Shown: positions 8,070 to 17,039, counted from the first letter of the stretch. The stretch is DNA of 64,000 bases from Ensifer adhaerens (GCF_000697965.2 NZ_CP015880.1:3172001-3236000), one strand, 5' to 3'. The notes: a model not told the origin generated them from the sequence alone. Numbers and translations: made by a program.

Positions 8070-9473
8070 ATGGCGAAGATCATAGCGCTCGGCGCCTATT
8101 TTTATCAGGCCGTCATCGCCTTCGGCCTGCTGATCATCGTCGCCCATTGGCTGGCGCCTGCGGACTACGCCAGCTATTCGCTGTTCGTCTCGATCTGCCA
8201 ATTCGCAGCGATCGCCGCTTTCGAATGGGTGCGCTTCGCGTGCACCCGCTTCTATCCGGGGCCGGACGCTGACAGCGAGGCGGCTGAGCGGCGCACGATC
8301 CTCGTTGAAGCGACGGTCTGCGCAGCACTCTGCCTGGCCGCAGCCTCGATAGCCGTGTTCTTCGGCGTGCCGCCGGTCGTCGCCCTTGTCGGCGGCCTGG
8401 TGTCGATCGCGCAAGGGGGCAGCGACCTGCATCTGACGATGCTGCGGTTTCGTCAGGACTTTCGCGCCTTTTCCGTGTTGCAGGGATCACGCGCCACAAT
8501 TCTGGCAGTCGGCACGCTCGCCGGGGCATTGGCCTCGCCCACCTTCCTCTCGACGGTCACGGGGCTTCTGGCCGGCTACGCTGCCTACGGCCTGCTCGCC
8601 TCGGTTCTTTCCCGCAACCCGGCAGCGCGACCGACCGTTGCACTGGAGACTGCGCGCTTCCGCAAGCACCTCGTCTATGGCAGCGTTTCGGCCGGCGCTG
8701 CAACGGCCGCCATGTTCGCGCCGCTCGCCCTCAAGACGCTGCTGACATCCGTTCTCGGAGCGAGGGGTGCCGCCGGCGCGCTGTTGGCGCTCGACCTTTT
8801 GCAGCGGCCCTTCGTGCTCATCGTTTCGGCGCTTCAGGCGATCCAGTACCCCGAAATCGTCGCCGCCCACGACCGGACCGACAACCGCGCGGACCTCGCC
8901 CGGACGCTCGGGCAATACTATGCCCTGCTTGCCAGCTTCGCGCTGATGATGGCGGCCGGCATCTTTGCGGTGCTCCTGCCGGTCACGTGGGTCGTCATCA
9001 GCCCGGACCTGCAGCAGGGGTTCCTCGCCACGGCGCCTGCGATCATCCTCATTTCGCTTGCCCGCACGCTGACGCAGATCATGTTGCCGACGCCGCTGCA
9101 CCTGAAGCAGCGTCTTGCGCTGATCCTTCTGCTCGCCGTCATCGACTGCCTGCTGCTGAACCTCGGGGCGCTCGCGGCACTGGTTGTCGCAGGCCCGATC
9201 GATACGGCGCTTGCGACCGGTGGTGCGATCGGCGCGGTCCTTGCGACCGCCTTCGGTCTGCGCCTGATGGCGGTGCTTCCCTTCGACCTCCCCTGGCCGC
9301 CGGTGCTTCTTGCCGCCGCAGGGCTCGCCACGGCCGGCTTCGCCTTCGCGCTCGCCGGCGAAACCAGCTATCTCGCGATCGGCGCCGGCATCCTCGGGGG
9401 CGGCGTCCTGTGCCTGCTCGCACTCAACCAATTGCGGCTGATGATGCGGGCTCCGAAGCTTGCCGCCCCATAG
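8070..9473 (+). CDS. Polysaccharide flippase-like multi-spanning membrane protein
   Basis: 467 residues from the ATG at 8070 (MAKIIALGAYFYQAVIAFGL), with about twelve to fourteen hydrophobic segments spread along its length. The layout matches the MATE / oligosaccharide flippase superfamily (Wzx-like), which move lipid-linked sugars across the inner membrane. The start was chosen because the protein begins straight into the first membrane segment; the ribosome binding site is weak. Two glycosyltransferase genes follow within 2 kb, which supports a role in a surface polysaccharide. Polymer identity is unknown. Confidence 0.72.
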   Translation: MAKIIALGAYFYQAVIAFGLLIIVAHWLAPADYASYSLFVSICQFAAIAAFEWVRFACTRFYPGPDADSEAAERRTILVEATVCAALCLAAASIAVFFGVPPVVALVGGLVSIAQGGSDLHLTMLRFRQDFRAFSVLQGSRATILAVGTLAGALASPTFLSTVTGLLAGYAAYGLLASVLSRNPAARPTVALETARFRKHLVYGSVSAGAATAAMFAPLALKTLLTSVLGARGAAGALLALDLLQRPFVLIVSALQAIQYPEIVAAHDRTDNRADLARTLGQYYALLASFALMMAAGIFAVLLPVTWVVISPDLQQGFLATAPAIILISLARTLTQIMLPTPLHLKQRLALILLLAVIDCLLLNLGALAALVVAGPIDTALATGGAIGAVLATAFGLRLMAVLPFDLPWPPVLLAAAGLATAGFAFALAGETSYLAIGAGILGGGVLCLLALNQLRLMMRAPKLAAP

Positions 9474-9550
9474 GGCTGGAAGCAATTGCGCTAAGAAAAA
9501 CTGCACGAATTTCCGGTTAGATCGCCGCCGAAACGTTCGGAGAGTCCGCC

Positions 9551-10429
9551 ATGAACATCGTCGTCGGCATAGCGACCGCGGGCCGCCGCGAAGTCCTTTC
9601 GGACACCCTGATGCATCTGACGCGGCAGACCCGCTTGCCGGACTCCATCCTGGTCTGCCCGAGCGCGCCCGAGGACATCGACGAAAACCGCCTCAGTGCC
9701 CTCGCAGCCGACGTCCGCGTCGTTAGGGGCAGCAAAGGCTCGAGCGCGCAGCGCAATGCGATCCTCGACCACGCGACGACCGCCGACCTGATCGTCTTCT
9801 TCGACGACGACTTCCTGCCACACCATGACTTTCTCGCAGAGACCGAGCGATTGTTTGCGCGCGAGGCGGATATCGTCGTTGCAACCGGCCTGGTTCTGGC
9901 AGACGGCATTCACGGACCCGGCATTTCGGTGGCCGATGCGAAGGCGATCCTCCATGGCGACGCCGGTCCCGCGCCCGAGGATCAAATCACGCCCGCCTTC
10001 AATGCCTACGGCTGCAACATGGCCTTCCGTGTTGCGGCGATCGCCGTCGAGCACACCCGCTTCGACGAGCGCCTGCCGCTCTACGGCTGGCAGGAGGACG
10101 TCGATTTCTGCCGGCGGCTTGCGTCACGCGGGCGCATCGTCAAGTCACAGAGATTGCGCGGCGTCCATCTCGGCAACAAGCGCGGCCGCACCTCGGGTTT
10201 GCGTTTCGGCTACTCGCAGGTCGCCAATCCGCTCTATCTGCGCAACAAGGGCACGGTCGGCCTCAAATGGGCGCTGCGTCTGATGGGGGGCAACGTCGCT
10301 GCCAACATCCTCGGCAGCGTCAGGTCGCAAGGCCTCGTCGACCGCCGCGGTCGGCTGAAGGGCAACGTCATCGCCGTCTTGGATATGCTGCGCGGGCGGT
10401 TGGACCCGATGCGCGTGCTCGACCTCTAA
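9551..10429 (+). CDS. Family 2 glycosyltransferase
   Basis: 292 residues. GT-A fold features: MNIVVGIATAGRREVL at the N-terminus, a metal-binding acidic run in LIVFFDDDFLPHHDF (about residues 80-92), and YGWQEDVDFCRRL as the catalytic-base region. It is soluble or peripheral, with no strong membrane segment. GGAGAG lies upstream of the ATG. It follows the flippase gene on the same strand by 77 bases and is convergent with the GT4 gene. It probably adds one sugar to a lipid-linked intermediate; donor and acceptor are unknown. Confidence 0.85.
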   Translation: MNIVVGIATAGRREVLSDTLMHLTRQTRLPDSILVCPSAPEDIDENRLSALAADVRVVRGSKGSSAQRNAILDHATTADLIVFFDDDFLPHHDFLAETERLFAREADIVVATGLVLADGIHGPGISVADAKAILHGDAGPAPEDQITPAFNAYGCNMAFRVAAIAVEHTRFDERLPLYGWQEDVDFCRRLASRGRIVKSQRLRGVHLGNKRGRTSGLRFGYSQVANPLYLRNKGTVGLKWALRLMGGNVAANILGSVRSQGLVDRRGRLKGNVIAVLDMLRGRLDPMRVLDL

Positions 10430-10444
10430 CGCCCTCCGCAGCCA

Positions 10445-11536
10445 TCAAGCCCGGCTGGCAGCCAGCATGTTGAGCAGCACCACCGCGCTTCCATCCCAGG
10501 AAAAGCGCTTGGCATTGTCGTAACCGGCATGCGTCAACTCACGACGCAAAGTCGCGTCGGCCGAAATCATCCGCATTGCCTCGACCAGCGTTTCCGTCTT
10601 CAACGGATCGAAGTAGCGCACCGCATCGCCGCAGGCCTCGCGCACCGGTGGAATGTCGGCGGCAAGCACGGGGCAGCCTTGCGTCATCGCCTCCAGCGGC
10701 GGGATGCCGAAACCTTCGTAAAGGCTCGGAAAGACGAAGGCGACAGCGCGGCGTTGCAGCCCGGCGATCTCCGCGTCGGTCAGACGTCCGGGAAAGATCA
10801 GATTGCCCTTCGACGTCGGCGCGATATCGCGAAAAACCGACGGATCGGTGCCGCCCACCACGACCAGCTTGTGGTCGCGGGCGCCAAGGGTCTCGAAGGC
10901 GCGGACAGCGAACTCGACATTCTTGTTGGGTTTCAGGGTGCCGACAAGCAGGAAGAAGGGCGTATCGGCAAGGCCAAGGCGGCCGATGATGCCGTCGTCC
11001 GGCTGAAGATCCGCGAAGTGATCTGTCGCGTTGTAGATAACGTCGATACCGGGCGCCGGCACGCGGAACACGTCTGCGAGTTCCTTGCGCGAAAAATTCG
11101 ACACGGTCCCGATCTTTGCCCGTCGTGCCAGAAGGAAACCGAGCGCCCCGTGGAACAGCCGGTAGCCGCGGCCAAAGGAGGCCGGATGGCGAAAGAGTGT
11201 AACGTCGTGGATCACCACCACCTGGTCGCCATGCAGCACCGGCCCACTACCGCCGAAGCCGATGAGCGTGTCGCGGCGTGACCGCCAGAAGAGTGGCCCC
11301 TGCTCCCACAGATGGCCCGGGCCGGAGCCGAAGCGCTCCACCGAAATCGCCTTGAGGCCGAGATCGTAGACAGCCTTGCCGGGAGAAAGGAGCCGCCAGC
11401 GCACGCCCTTCAGCGCATGCGGCACGGCACCCGAAGCGATGCGCTGATCGAGCGCCCGGGTCATCTCGCGGGCGAAGCGCTGCACGCCCGTAAGCGGCTG
11501 GGTCAGGAACCGGCCGTTGATGGAAATCGTCTTCAC
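10445..11536 (-). CDS. Family 4 glycosyltransferase (GT-B)
   Basis: 363 residues. It begins MKTISINGRFLTQPLTGVQRFAREM, typical of WbaZ/MtfB-like retaining mannosyl- or rhamnosyl-transferases, and carries the donor-site motif FVFPSLYEGFGIPPLEAM with the EX7E glutamates plus FLLVGTLKPNKN. It is encoded opposite to the flippase and GT2 genes and ends 16 bases from the GT2 stop, so it has its own promoter, shared divergently with the CobW-like gene. Sugar specificity cannot be read. Confidence 0.85.
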   Translation of the reverse strand: MKTISINGRFLTQPLTGVQRFAREMTRALDQRIASGAVPHALKGVRWRLLSPGKAVYDLGLKAISVERFGSGPGHLWEQGPLFWRSRRDTLIGFGGSGPVLHGDQVVVIHDVTLFRHPASFGRGYRLFHGALGFLLARRAKIGTVSNFSRKELADVFRVPAPGIDVIYNATDHFADLQPDDGIIGRLGLADTPFFLLVGTLKPNKNVEFAVRAFETLGARDHKLVVVGGTDPSVFRDIAPTSKGNLIFPGRLTDAEIAGLQRRAVAFVFPSLYEGFGIPPLEAMTQGCPVLAADIPPVREACGDAVRYFDPLKTETLVEAMRMISADATLRRELTHAGYDNAKRFSWDGSAVVLLNMLAASRA

Positions 11537-11723
11537 GTGCGCACCCCCTCGATGTGCTGCGCACTCTCGCCGATCTTGATGAAAGGAGGGTTATCGGGAT
11601 CGCAGCGATCAACGCCGCCCGACCGGCAAAATCGCCTGCGCCATTTGCGCATCGCCGCCGCATCTCCTATATGAGACGCGACTAGGATGCCTGCTCCCGC
11701 ATCCGGAAATCCCAGAGGTTCCC

Positions 11724-12812
11724 ATGACCGAAACATCCCCGCAGAAGCCGATCCCCGTCACCGTGCTCACCGGCTATCTCGGCGCCGGCAAGACGACGCT
11801 TTTGAACCGCATCCTCAGCGAGAACCATGGCCGCAAATACGCGGTCATCGTCAACGAGTTCGGCGAGATCGGCATCGACAACGACCTGATCGTGGAATCC
11901 GACGAGGAAATCTACGAGATGAACAACGGCTGCGTCTGCTGCACCGTGCGCGGCGACCTGATCCGCGTGGTGGAAGGCCTGATGCGCCGCCCCGGCCGCT
12001 TCGATGCGATCATCGTCGAGACCACGGGCCTTGCCGACCCGGTCCCGGTCGCCCAGACCTTCTTCATGGACGACGACGTGCGCGCCAAGACCGAGCTTGA
12101 CGCCGTCGTCGCGCTGGTCGACGCCAAGCACCTGCCGCTGCGCCTCAAGGACAGCCGCGAGGCCGAAGACCAGATCGCCTTCGCCGATGTCGTGCTGCTC
12201 AACAAGACCGACCTCGTCACGCCCGAGGAACTGGAGCGCATCGAGGCGACCGTGCGCGTCATCAATCCGTCGGCCCGCATCTATCGCACCCAGCGCTCCG
12301 AGATCGATCTCGCCAAGGTCCTCGACCAGGGCGCCTTCAATCTCGAAAAGGCGCTGGAAAACGATCCGCACTTCCTCGACCAGGACGATCACGAACACGA
12401 TCACACCTGCGGTCCGGATTGCGGCCACGATCATCACCATCACCACCATGATCATGACCACGATCACGACCATCATCACCACCACGATGCCCCCTCGCCG
12501 ATCCACGACGTGACGGTGCAGTCGATCTCGCTGCGCGGCGGCGAGATGAACCCGGATCGCTTCTTCCCCTGGATCCAGAAGATCACCCAGACGGACGGCC
12601 CGAACATCCTGCGCCTGAAGGGCATCATCGCCTTTGCTGGCGACGCCGAGCGTTACGTCGTTCAGGGCGTTCACATGATCATCGAGGGCGATCACCAGCG
12701 TGCGTGGAAGGAAGGCGAAAAGCGCGAAAGCCGCCTCGTCTTCATCGGCCGTGACCTCGACCGCGAAAAGCTCGAGCGCACCTTCAAGGCCTGCGAGGCG
12801 CAGCCGAACTGA
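11724..12812 (+). CDS. CobW/COG0523-family GTPase (zinc metallochaperone type) with histidine-rich insert
   Basis: 362 residues. Walker A GYLGAGKTT at 17-25, the COG0523 metal motif GCVCC at 69-73, the GTP base motif LLNKTDLV, and a very histidine-rich insert at about 221-255 (HDHTCGPDCGHDHHHH and on). A C-terminal CobW_C domain follows. COG0523 proteins are GTP-driven metal chaperones, mostly for zinc and sometimes cobalt. No cobalamin genes are present here, which favours zinc. The stop overlaps the start of the WD40 gene (TGATG), so the two are translationally coupled, and cysE follows. No clear Zur palindrome was seen in the 187-base upstream gap. Confidence 0.9.
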   Translation: MTETSPQKPIPVTVLTGYLGAGKTTLLNRILSENHGRKYAVIVNEFGEIGIDNDLIVESDEEIYEMNNGCVCCTVRGDLIRVVEGLMRRPGRFDAIIVETTGLADPVPVAQTFFMDDDVRAKTELDAVVALVDAKHLPLRLKDSREAEDQIAFADVVLLNKTDLVTPEELERIEATVRVINPSARIYRTQRSEIDLAKVLDQGAFNLEKALENDPHFLDQDDHEHDHTCGPDCGHDHHHHHHDHDHDHDHHHHHDAPSPIHDVTVQSISLRGGEMNPDRFFPWIQKITQTDGPNILRLKGIIAFAGDAERYVVQGVHMIIEGDHQRAWKEGEKRESRLVFIGRDLDREKLERTFKACEAQPN

Positions 12813-13801
12813 TGCCGACTGTCGCTCCCCTCGATCTCGAAGGTCACGTCGTCGGCGTGGCCTTTCTCAAAGGCGTCCCCTTCTTCGCCGAAGCCATCGG
12901 CGCCATCCACCGCCTCGACCTCGGCCACAAGACGACGGAGGTCCACGAGGGCCTGCTCTCGCTCGTGGTCGACGAAGCCAACGATACGCTGCTGACGGGC
13001 GGCGAAGATGGCAAGGTCATGCGCACCGCCGCCGACGGTACCACGGCGCTGGTCGCCGAAGCGCCGCGCAAGTGGATCGCCCAGGTTGCCGCCGGCCCGC
13101 AAGGTGCCGTTGGCTATGCCTATGGCAAGACCACGCACGTGAAGCTTGCCGACGGCACGACGAAGGAATTCGCCGAGCAACGCACGGTCGAAGGCCTCGC
13201 CTTCGCGCCGAAAGGCCTTCGCGTCGCCGCAGCGCGCTACAACGGCGTGTCGTTGCACTGGGTCGGCACATCGGGCCAGCCGATCGACCTCGAATGGAAG
13301 GGCGCCCACACCGGCGTCACCTTCTCACCCGACGGCCGCTTCCTCGTCACCACGATGCAGGAAAACGCGCTGCACGGCTGGAAGCTCGACGCCAAGCCCG
13401 GCGCCGAAGCGCGCCACATGCGCATGACCGGCTATCCGGCCAAGGTGAAGTCCTTTTCCTGGTCGGCCAAGGGCAAGTGGCTCGCATCCTCGGGCGCGCC
13501 GGCTGCCATCGTATGGCCCTTCCAGGGCAAGGACGGCCCGATGGGCAAGGCGCCGCTCGAACTCGGCACCCGCGCCGACATCATGGTGACCTCCGTCTGC
13601 TGCCATCCGGCTGAAGATATCGTCGCCATCGGCTATCAGGACGGCATGATCCTCGGCGCACGCTTTGCCGACAGCAAGGAAGTGCTGCTGCGCCGTCCCG
13701 GCAAGGGCGCAATCACCGCCATGGCGTGGAACAAGGATGGCCGGCAGCTGGCCTTCGGCTCGGCCGAGGGCGACTGCGGCGTCGTCGATATCGCGGGATA
13801 A
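12812..13801 (+). CDS. WD40-repeat beta-propeller protein coupled to CobW-like GTPase
   Basis: 329 residues. No signal peptide, so cytoplasmic. Repeating segments such as GVTFSPDGRFLVTTM, SFSWSAKGKWLASSG and AMAWNKDGRQLAFGSAEGDCGVV are degenerate WD40 blades; the length suits one seven-bladed propeller. It shares a base with the CobW-like stop codon, a strong sign of joint production. WD40 proteins are docking scaffolds; a role in presenting target enzymes to the metallochaperone is inference. It is followed after ten bases by cysE. Confidence 0.82.
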   Translation: MPTVAPLDLEGHVVGVAFLKGVPFFAEAIGAIHRLDLGHKTTEVHEGLLSLVVDEANDTLLTGGEDGKVMRTAADGTTALVAEAPRKWIAQVAAGPQGAVGYAYGKTTHVKLADGTTKEFAEQRTVEGLAFAPKGLRVAAARYNGVSLHWVGTSGQPIDLEWKGAHTGVTFSPDGRFLVTTMQENALHGWKLDAKPGAEARHMRMTGYPAKVKSFSWSAKGKWLASSGAPAAIVWPFQGKDGPMGKAPLELGTRADIMVTSVCCHPAEDIVAIGYQDGMILGARFADSKEVLLRRPGKGAITAMAWNKDGRQLAFGSAEGDCGVVDIAG

Positions 13802-13811
13802 ACGGTGGCGC

Positions 13812-14639
13812 ATGACCGCATTGATTGAGACGCTACGGTACGAAGGCTCGCTTGCGGCACCGCTCGCCGATGGCGCGGTCTGGAGCCTGATCCGGGCGGA
13901 AGCGCGCGCGCTTGCCGCACGTGAACCGGTCATGGCGCCCGCCCTGATGCCGATCATCGATGCCGGATCGGATGCCGAATTGCTGGCCGGCGTGCTCGCA
14001 GCCGGCTTGGCCGTCGCGCGCGTCGACGAAAGCTCGCTTGCGCAGCTGCTCGCCGACGTCTTCAAGACAAACCCTCAGATCCTGCTGGCGACCGAAGCCG
14101 ATCTTCAGGCGGTGAAGGAGCGTGACCCGGCCTGCCCGGGCCTCAAGCATGTGCTGGTGAACCTCAAGGGCTTTCAGGCACTGCAGACCTACCGCGCTGC
14201 TCACCAGCTCTGGGTCGACGGCCGCCGTGAGGTCGCGAACTGGCTTTCGAACCTCGCCTCGCTCGTCTTCGGACCTGACATTCATCCGGCCGCCTGCATC
14301 GGCAAGGCTGTCATGCTCGACCATGGCTCCGGCATCGTCATCGGAGAAACCTCGGTCATCGAAGATCAGGTCTCGATCCTGCAGAACGTCACGCTCGGCG
14401 GTACCGGCAAGGAAACCGGAGACCGCCACCCGAAGATCGGCCGCGGCGTGATGCTCGGCGCCGGCGCCAAGATCCTCGGCAATATCGAGGTCGGCGCCCA
14501 TAGCAAGGTCGCCGCCGGCAGTGTCGTCCTCAAGACCGTTCCGCCGCGCACCACCGTCGCGGGCGTGCCGGCAACCGTCGTGCGCATCCATCGCGTCGAT
14601 GAAATTCCGGCAGCGGAGATGGACCAGACGATCGTCTGA
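13812..14639 (+). CDS. cysE: Serine O-acetyltransferase
   Basis: 275 residues from the ATG at 13812, ten bases after the WD40 stop with GGTGG between them. An N-terminal helical domain (WSLIRAEARALAAREPVM) is followed by a left-handed beta-helix with hexapeptide repeats: IHPAACIGKAVMLDHGSGIVIGE, the DHG catalytic region, then GGTGKETGDRHPKIG and VAAGSVVLKTVPP. It makes O-acetylserine from serine and acetyl-CoA for cysteine synthesis. Co-transcription with a zinc-chaperone pair is notable because cysteine supplies thiol metal ligands. It converges on the ZIP gene with only a 16-base gap. Confidence 0.92.
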   Translation: MTALIETLRYEGSLAAPLADGAVWSLIRAEARALAAREPVMAPALMPIIDAGSDAELLAGVLAAGLAVARVDESSLAQLLADVFKTNPQILLATEADLQAVKERDPACPGLKHVLVNLKGFQALQTYRAAHQLWVDGRREVANWLSNLASLVFGPDIHPAACIGKAVMLDHGSGIVIGETSVIEDQVSILQNVTLGGTGKETGDRHPKIGRGVMLGAGAKILGNIEVGAHSKVAAGSVVLKTVPPRTTVAGVPATVVRIHRVDEIPAAEMDQTIV

Positions 14640-14655
14640 CCCATCCTGTTGCCTG

Positions 14656-15840
14656 TCAGATCTTCACCAGCGCCGCGGTGGCATACATGAATGCCGCACC
14701 GGCTGCGAGGCCGGCCAAAACCGGCGGCGTCAGGAACACGTCGCTCCTGCGCTCGCTCTGACGCATCAGATAGGCGCCCACTTCGACGATCACCTGCAGG
14801 ATCGCGCCTGCCCCGATCGCCAGCGCCAAGGCGGACCATTGCGCCGAGGCGGCAAGGCTCCCGAGCCACATGCCGATGACGGCCGGGCTGCCCGCCAGCA
14901 GCGTCAAACCGACGAAGACCGAGAACGGCGGCCTCTTCTTCAGGATCGGCGCGGCGATGCCGATGCCTTCTGTGACATTGTGGAGCGCAAAGCCGAGCAC
15001 GAGGAAGGTGCCGAGCCCGGCCGAGCCGGCCGCAAAGGCGGCCCCGATCGCCAGCCCCTCGCCAAGATTGTGCAGGCCGATGCCGAGCGCGATGTAGGTG
15101 GAGAGCGCCAGCCCGGTCGGCGCACCGCTTCGCCGGCCGATTGCCATCAGCAGGAGGAAACTGCTTAAAGCCGCCAGCACCACCATGACTGGCCCCTGGA
15201 AGATCGCCGCGGCTTCGCCGGCAAGCTCGAGCGCCTCGCCACTCGCATCGACCAGCAGGAAGCCGAGCAGGCCGATCGTCAGCGACAGCAGAAAGGCCAT
15301 GCCCTCGCGCCCAACACCACGCAGCACCGGATAGAACATCAGCCCGACGGCCACGGGCACGATGCCGACGATAATCCCGACCACGGCCTGCAGCCGCAAC
15401 TGGCCCGGCGTCGCCTGCGGTGTCGGCACGGCGACGGCGATGTCGTGCGCAAACGTGGCGCCGGTGTTGGTCACCACCTTCACGGCATGCGCCTCGCCAA
15501 GCATCCATGGAAATGGCAGTTTCAGCCATGCGGCCCCACCGCGTGCGATCGGCCCCGGCGGGTCCTGAGCGAATTGCCAATAGGCGTCGTCCACCTGGAC
15601 CTGCGCCACCGTCATCGGTTCCGATCCGCCGGCGCGAACAAGCAGACTGAGACCACTATCGTCGAGAACGGTTCTTTCGAAGGTGAGGTTTTCGACCGGC
15701 GGCGCGCCGTTGCGGAAGCCCGACAACGGATCGGTCGATACGAGCCAGGCAACGGCGATGCCAAAGACGATAAGAGGCAACGCCAGCCACACCAGGTTGG
15801 TCTTTGCCGCGCGAATGGCAGCTCTTGGCATCTCGTTCAT
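14656..15840 (-). CDS. ZIP-family metal permease with extra N-terminal domain
   Basis: 394 residues from the ATG at 15840. That ATG overlaps the oxidase stop codon (ATGA), and GGAGG in the end of the oxidase gene serves as ribosome binding site. One N-terminal membrane anchor is followed by about 110 predicted exported residues rich in beta-type sequence (ENLTFERTVLDDSGLSLLV), then about eight membrane segments with the ZIP metal-site motifs HNLGEG and HNVTEG. ZIP proteins import zinc, iron or manganese. The N-terminal exported domain is not part of ordinary bacterial ZupT-like proteins and may dock the oxidase. Transcribed with the multicopper oxidase. Confidence 0.85.
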   Translation of the reverse strand: MNEMPRAAIRAAKTNLVWLALPLIVFGIAVAWLVSTDPLSGFRNGAPPVENLTFERTVLDDSGLSLLVRAGGSEPMTVAQVQVDDAYWQFAQDPPGPIARGGAAWLKLPFPWMLGEAHAVKVVTNTGATFAHDIAVAVPTPQATPGQLRLQAVVGIIVGIVPVAVGLMFYPVLRGVGREGMAFLLSLTIGLLGFLLVDASGEALELAGEAAAIFQGPVMVVLAALSSFLLLMAIGRRSGAPTGLALSTYIALGIGLHNLGEGLAIGAAFAAGSAGLGTFLVLGFALHNVTEGIGIAAPILKKRPPFSVFVGLTLLAGSPAVIGMWLGSLAASAQWSALALAIGAGAILQVIVEVGAYLMRQSERRSDVFLTPPVLAGLAAGAAFMYATAALVKI

Positions 15841-16964
15841 GCGAGCGCCTCCACCACGTCGAACATGCCGACCCAACCGAGCTCAGTGAACTCGGTCTGG
15901 TGCGGGTGGAACATGTAGAGGCCGGGTTCGTGCTCAGTGAAGGTGAATTCGAGGATGCCGCGCTGCGCCTGGCACTGGGTGATGAGATCGACGGTTTTCA
16001 AAGTCGGCGTCAACGTCGTGCCCTGATCGTAATAGTCGAAGAAATTGGCGTGCAGGTGGAAGGAGTTGATCGGGTCGAACTCGATGACGTTGATGAGATA
16101 GATGCGCACCGGCCTGCCCTTCACGATCCGGATCGGCCGTTTCATGAAGGCGTGCGCGATGGTGTTGACCGCATAGAATTCGTTCTCGGCATCGAAATTG
16201 GTGTCGAAGGCATTCATCACCATCACCAGTTCCTGCCAGCCGGCATTCTCTGGTGTGCCGAGCAGCCTGGAGCGGGCGACCTCCACATGCTCCGGCCGGC
16301 GCTCCGGGTCGGGATCGATCACGAAGGCGCCGTACATGCCCTTGTGGATGTGCCGGCGCAACGGCATCGCATGGCAGTGGTAGAGATGGCAGCCGAAGGG
16401 CTTGGCATCGAACTCATAGATAAATTCGTCACCCGGATCGACCATGCCGGCCCCAGGAACGCCGTCCATGCGCGCCGCGTGAATACCGTGGAAATGGATC
16501 GAGTGCGGATGCGAAGCATAGTTGCGAAAGACGATCCGCAGCCGCTCGCCTTCCTTCGCCCGGAGCGCCGGCCCGGGGACCCGACCGTTATAGGTCCAGG
16601 CGGGAAATTTGATGCCGGGCGCGATTTCGATCTCACGGTCCTCCGCCGTCATCTCGAAGGTGCGCAGCGTCCGTCCGTCCGGCAGCGTCGAAACCGTGCC
16701 CGTGTCCCAATCTGTGAGCATCTCCGTCGGGTCGAAGCCGTTGACGGCGCTATCGACCTCGCCGACCGTCATCATCGCGCCATGCCCCATGGCCGGCATC
16801 GGCTCCTGTCCCGCCGCTCCCGATGGCGCGGCATGACCGACATGGCTCGCCTGTTGTTGACCCAAGGCGGCGCTGGTGCAGATCGCCGTTCCACCCGCTG
16901 CCGCCAGCCCGCCCATCAGCAGACTGCGCCTTCGCAGCAGGTCCGGTCTTGTCGGCTTGTCCAT
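15837..16964 (-). CDS. Tat-exported two-domain multicopper oxidase
   Basis: 375 residues. Twin-arginine signal RRRSLLMGG at 11-19, then two cupredoxin domains. Copper motifs: HSIHFHG at 154-160, HCHAMPLRRHIHKGM at 196-210, FHLHANFF at 302-309 and MFHPHQTEF at 351-359. The Cys-containing type 1 site is in the first domain, with Cys-His and Cys-Met spacing like copper nitrite reductase, while HxH pairs suggest a trinuclear site. Likely activity is periplasmic oxidation of a metal ion or phenol; pairing with a ZIP permease suggests a metal oxidase. First gene of a two-gene operon preceded by Fur-type palindromes. Confidence 0.86.
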   Translation of the reverse strand: MDKPTRPDLLRRRSLLMGGLAAAGGTAICTSAALGQQQASHVGHAAPSGAAGQEPMPAMGHGAMMTVGEVDSAVNGFDPTEMLTDWDTGTVSTLPDGRTLRTFEMTAEDREIEIAPGIKFPAWTYNGRVPGPALRAKEGERLRIVFRNYASHPHSIHFHGIHAARMDGVPGAGMVDPGDEFIYEFDAKPFGCHLYHCHAMPLRRHIHKGMYGAFVIDPDPERRPEHVEVARSRLLGTPENAGWQELVMVMNAFDTNFDAENEFYAVNTIAHAFMKRPIRIVKGRPVRIYLINVIEFDPINSFHLHANFFDYYDQGTTLTPTLKTVDLITQCQAQRGILEFTFTEHEPGLYMFHPHQTEFTELGWVGMFDVVEALA

Positions 16965-17039
16965 ATTCGCCCCTCTCCCTCATTGGGTAACACGCACCGC
17001 ACCGCGCCTGACTGGGGCAAGCAACGATCCACCTGCTTC

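Noticed and set aside
11537-11723. Zur box before the CobW-like gene
   Set aside because: No GTTATA/TATAAC-type palindrome was found in the 187-base gap.
12388-12488. Short tandem DNA repeat in the CobW-like gene
   Set aside because: The repetition is explained by His/Asp codons of a coding metal-binding insert, as also at 25321-25400 in the NicO gene.
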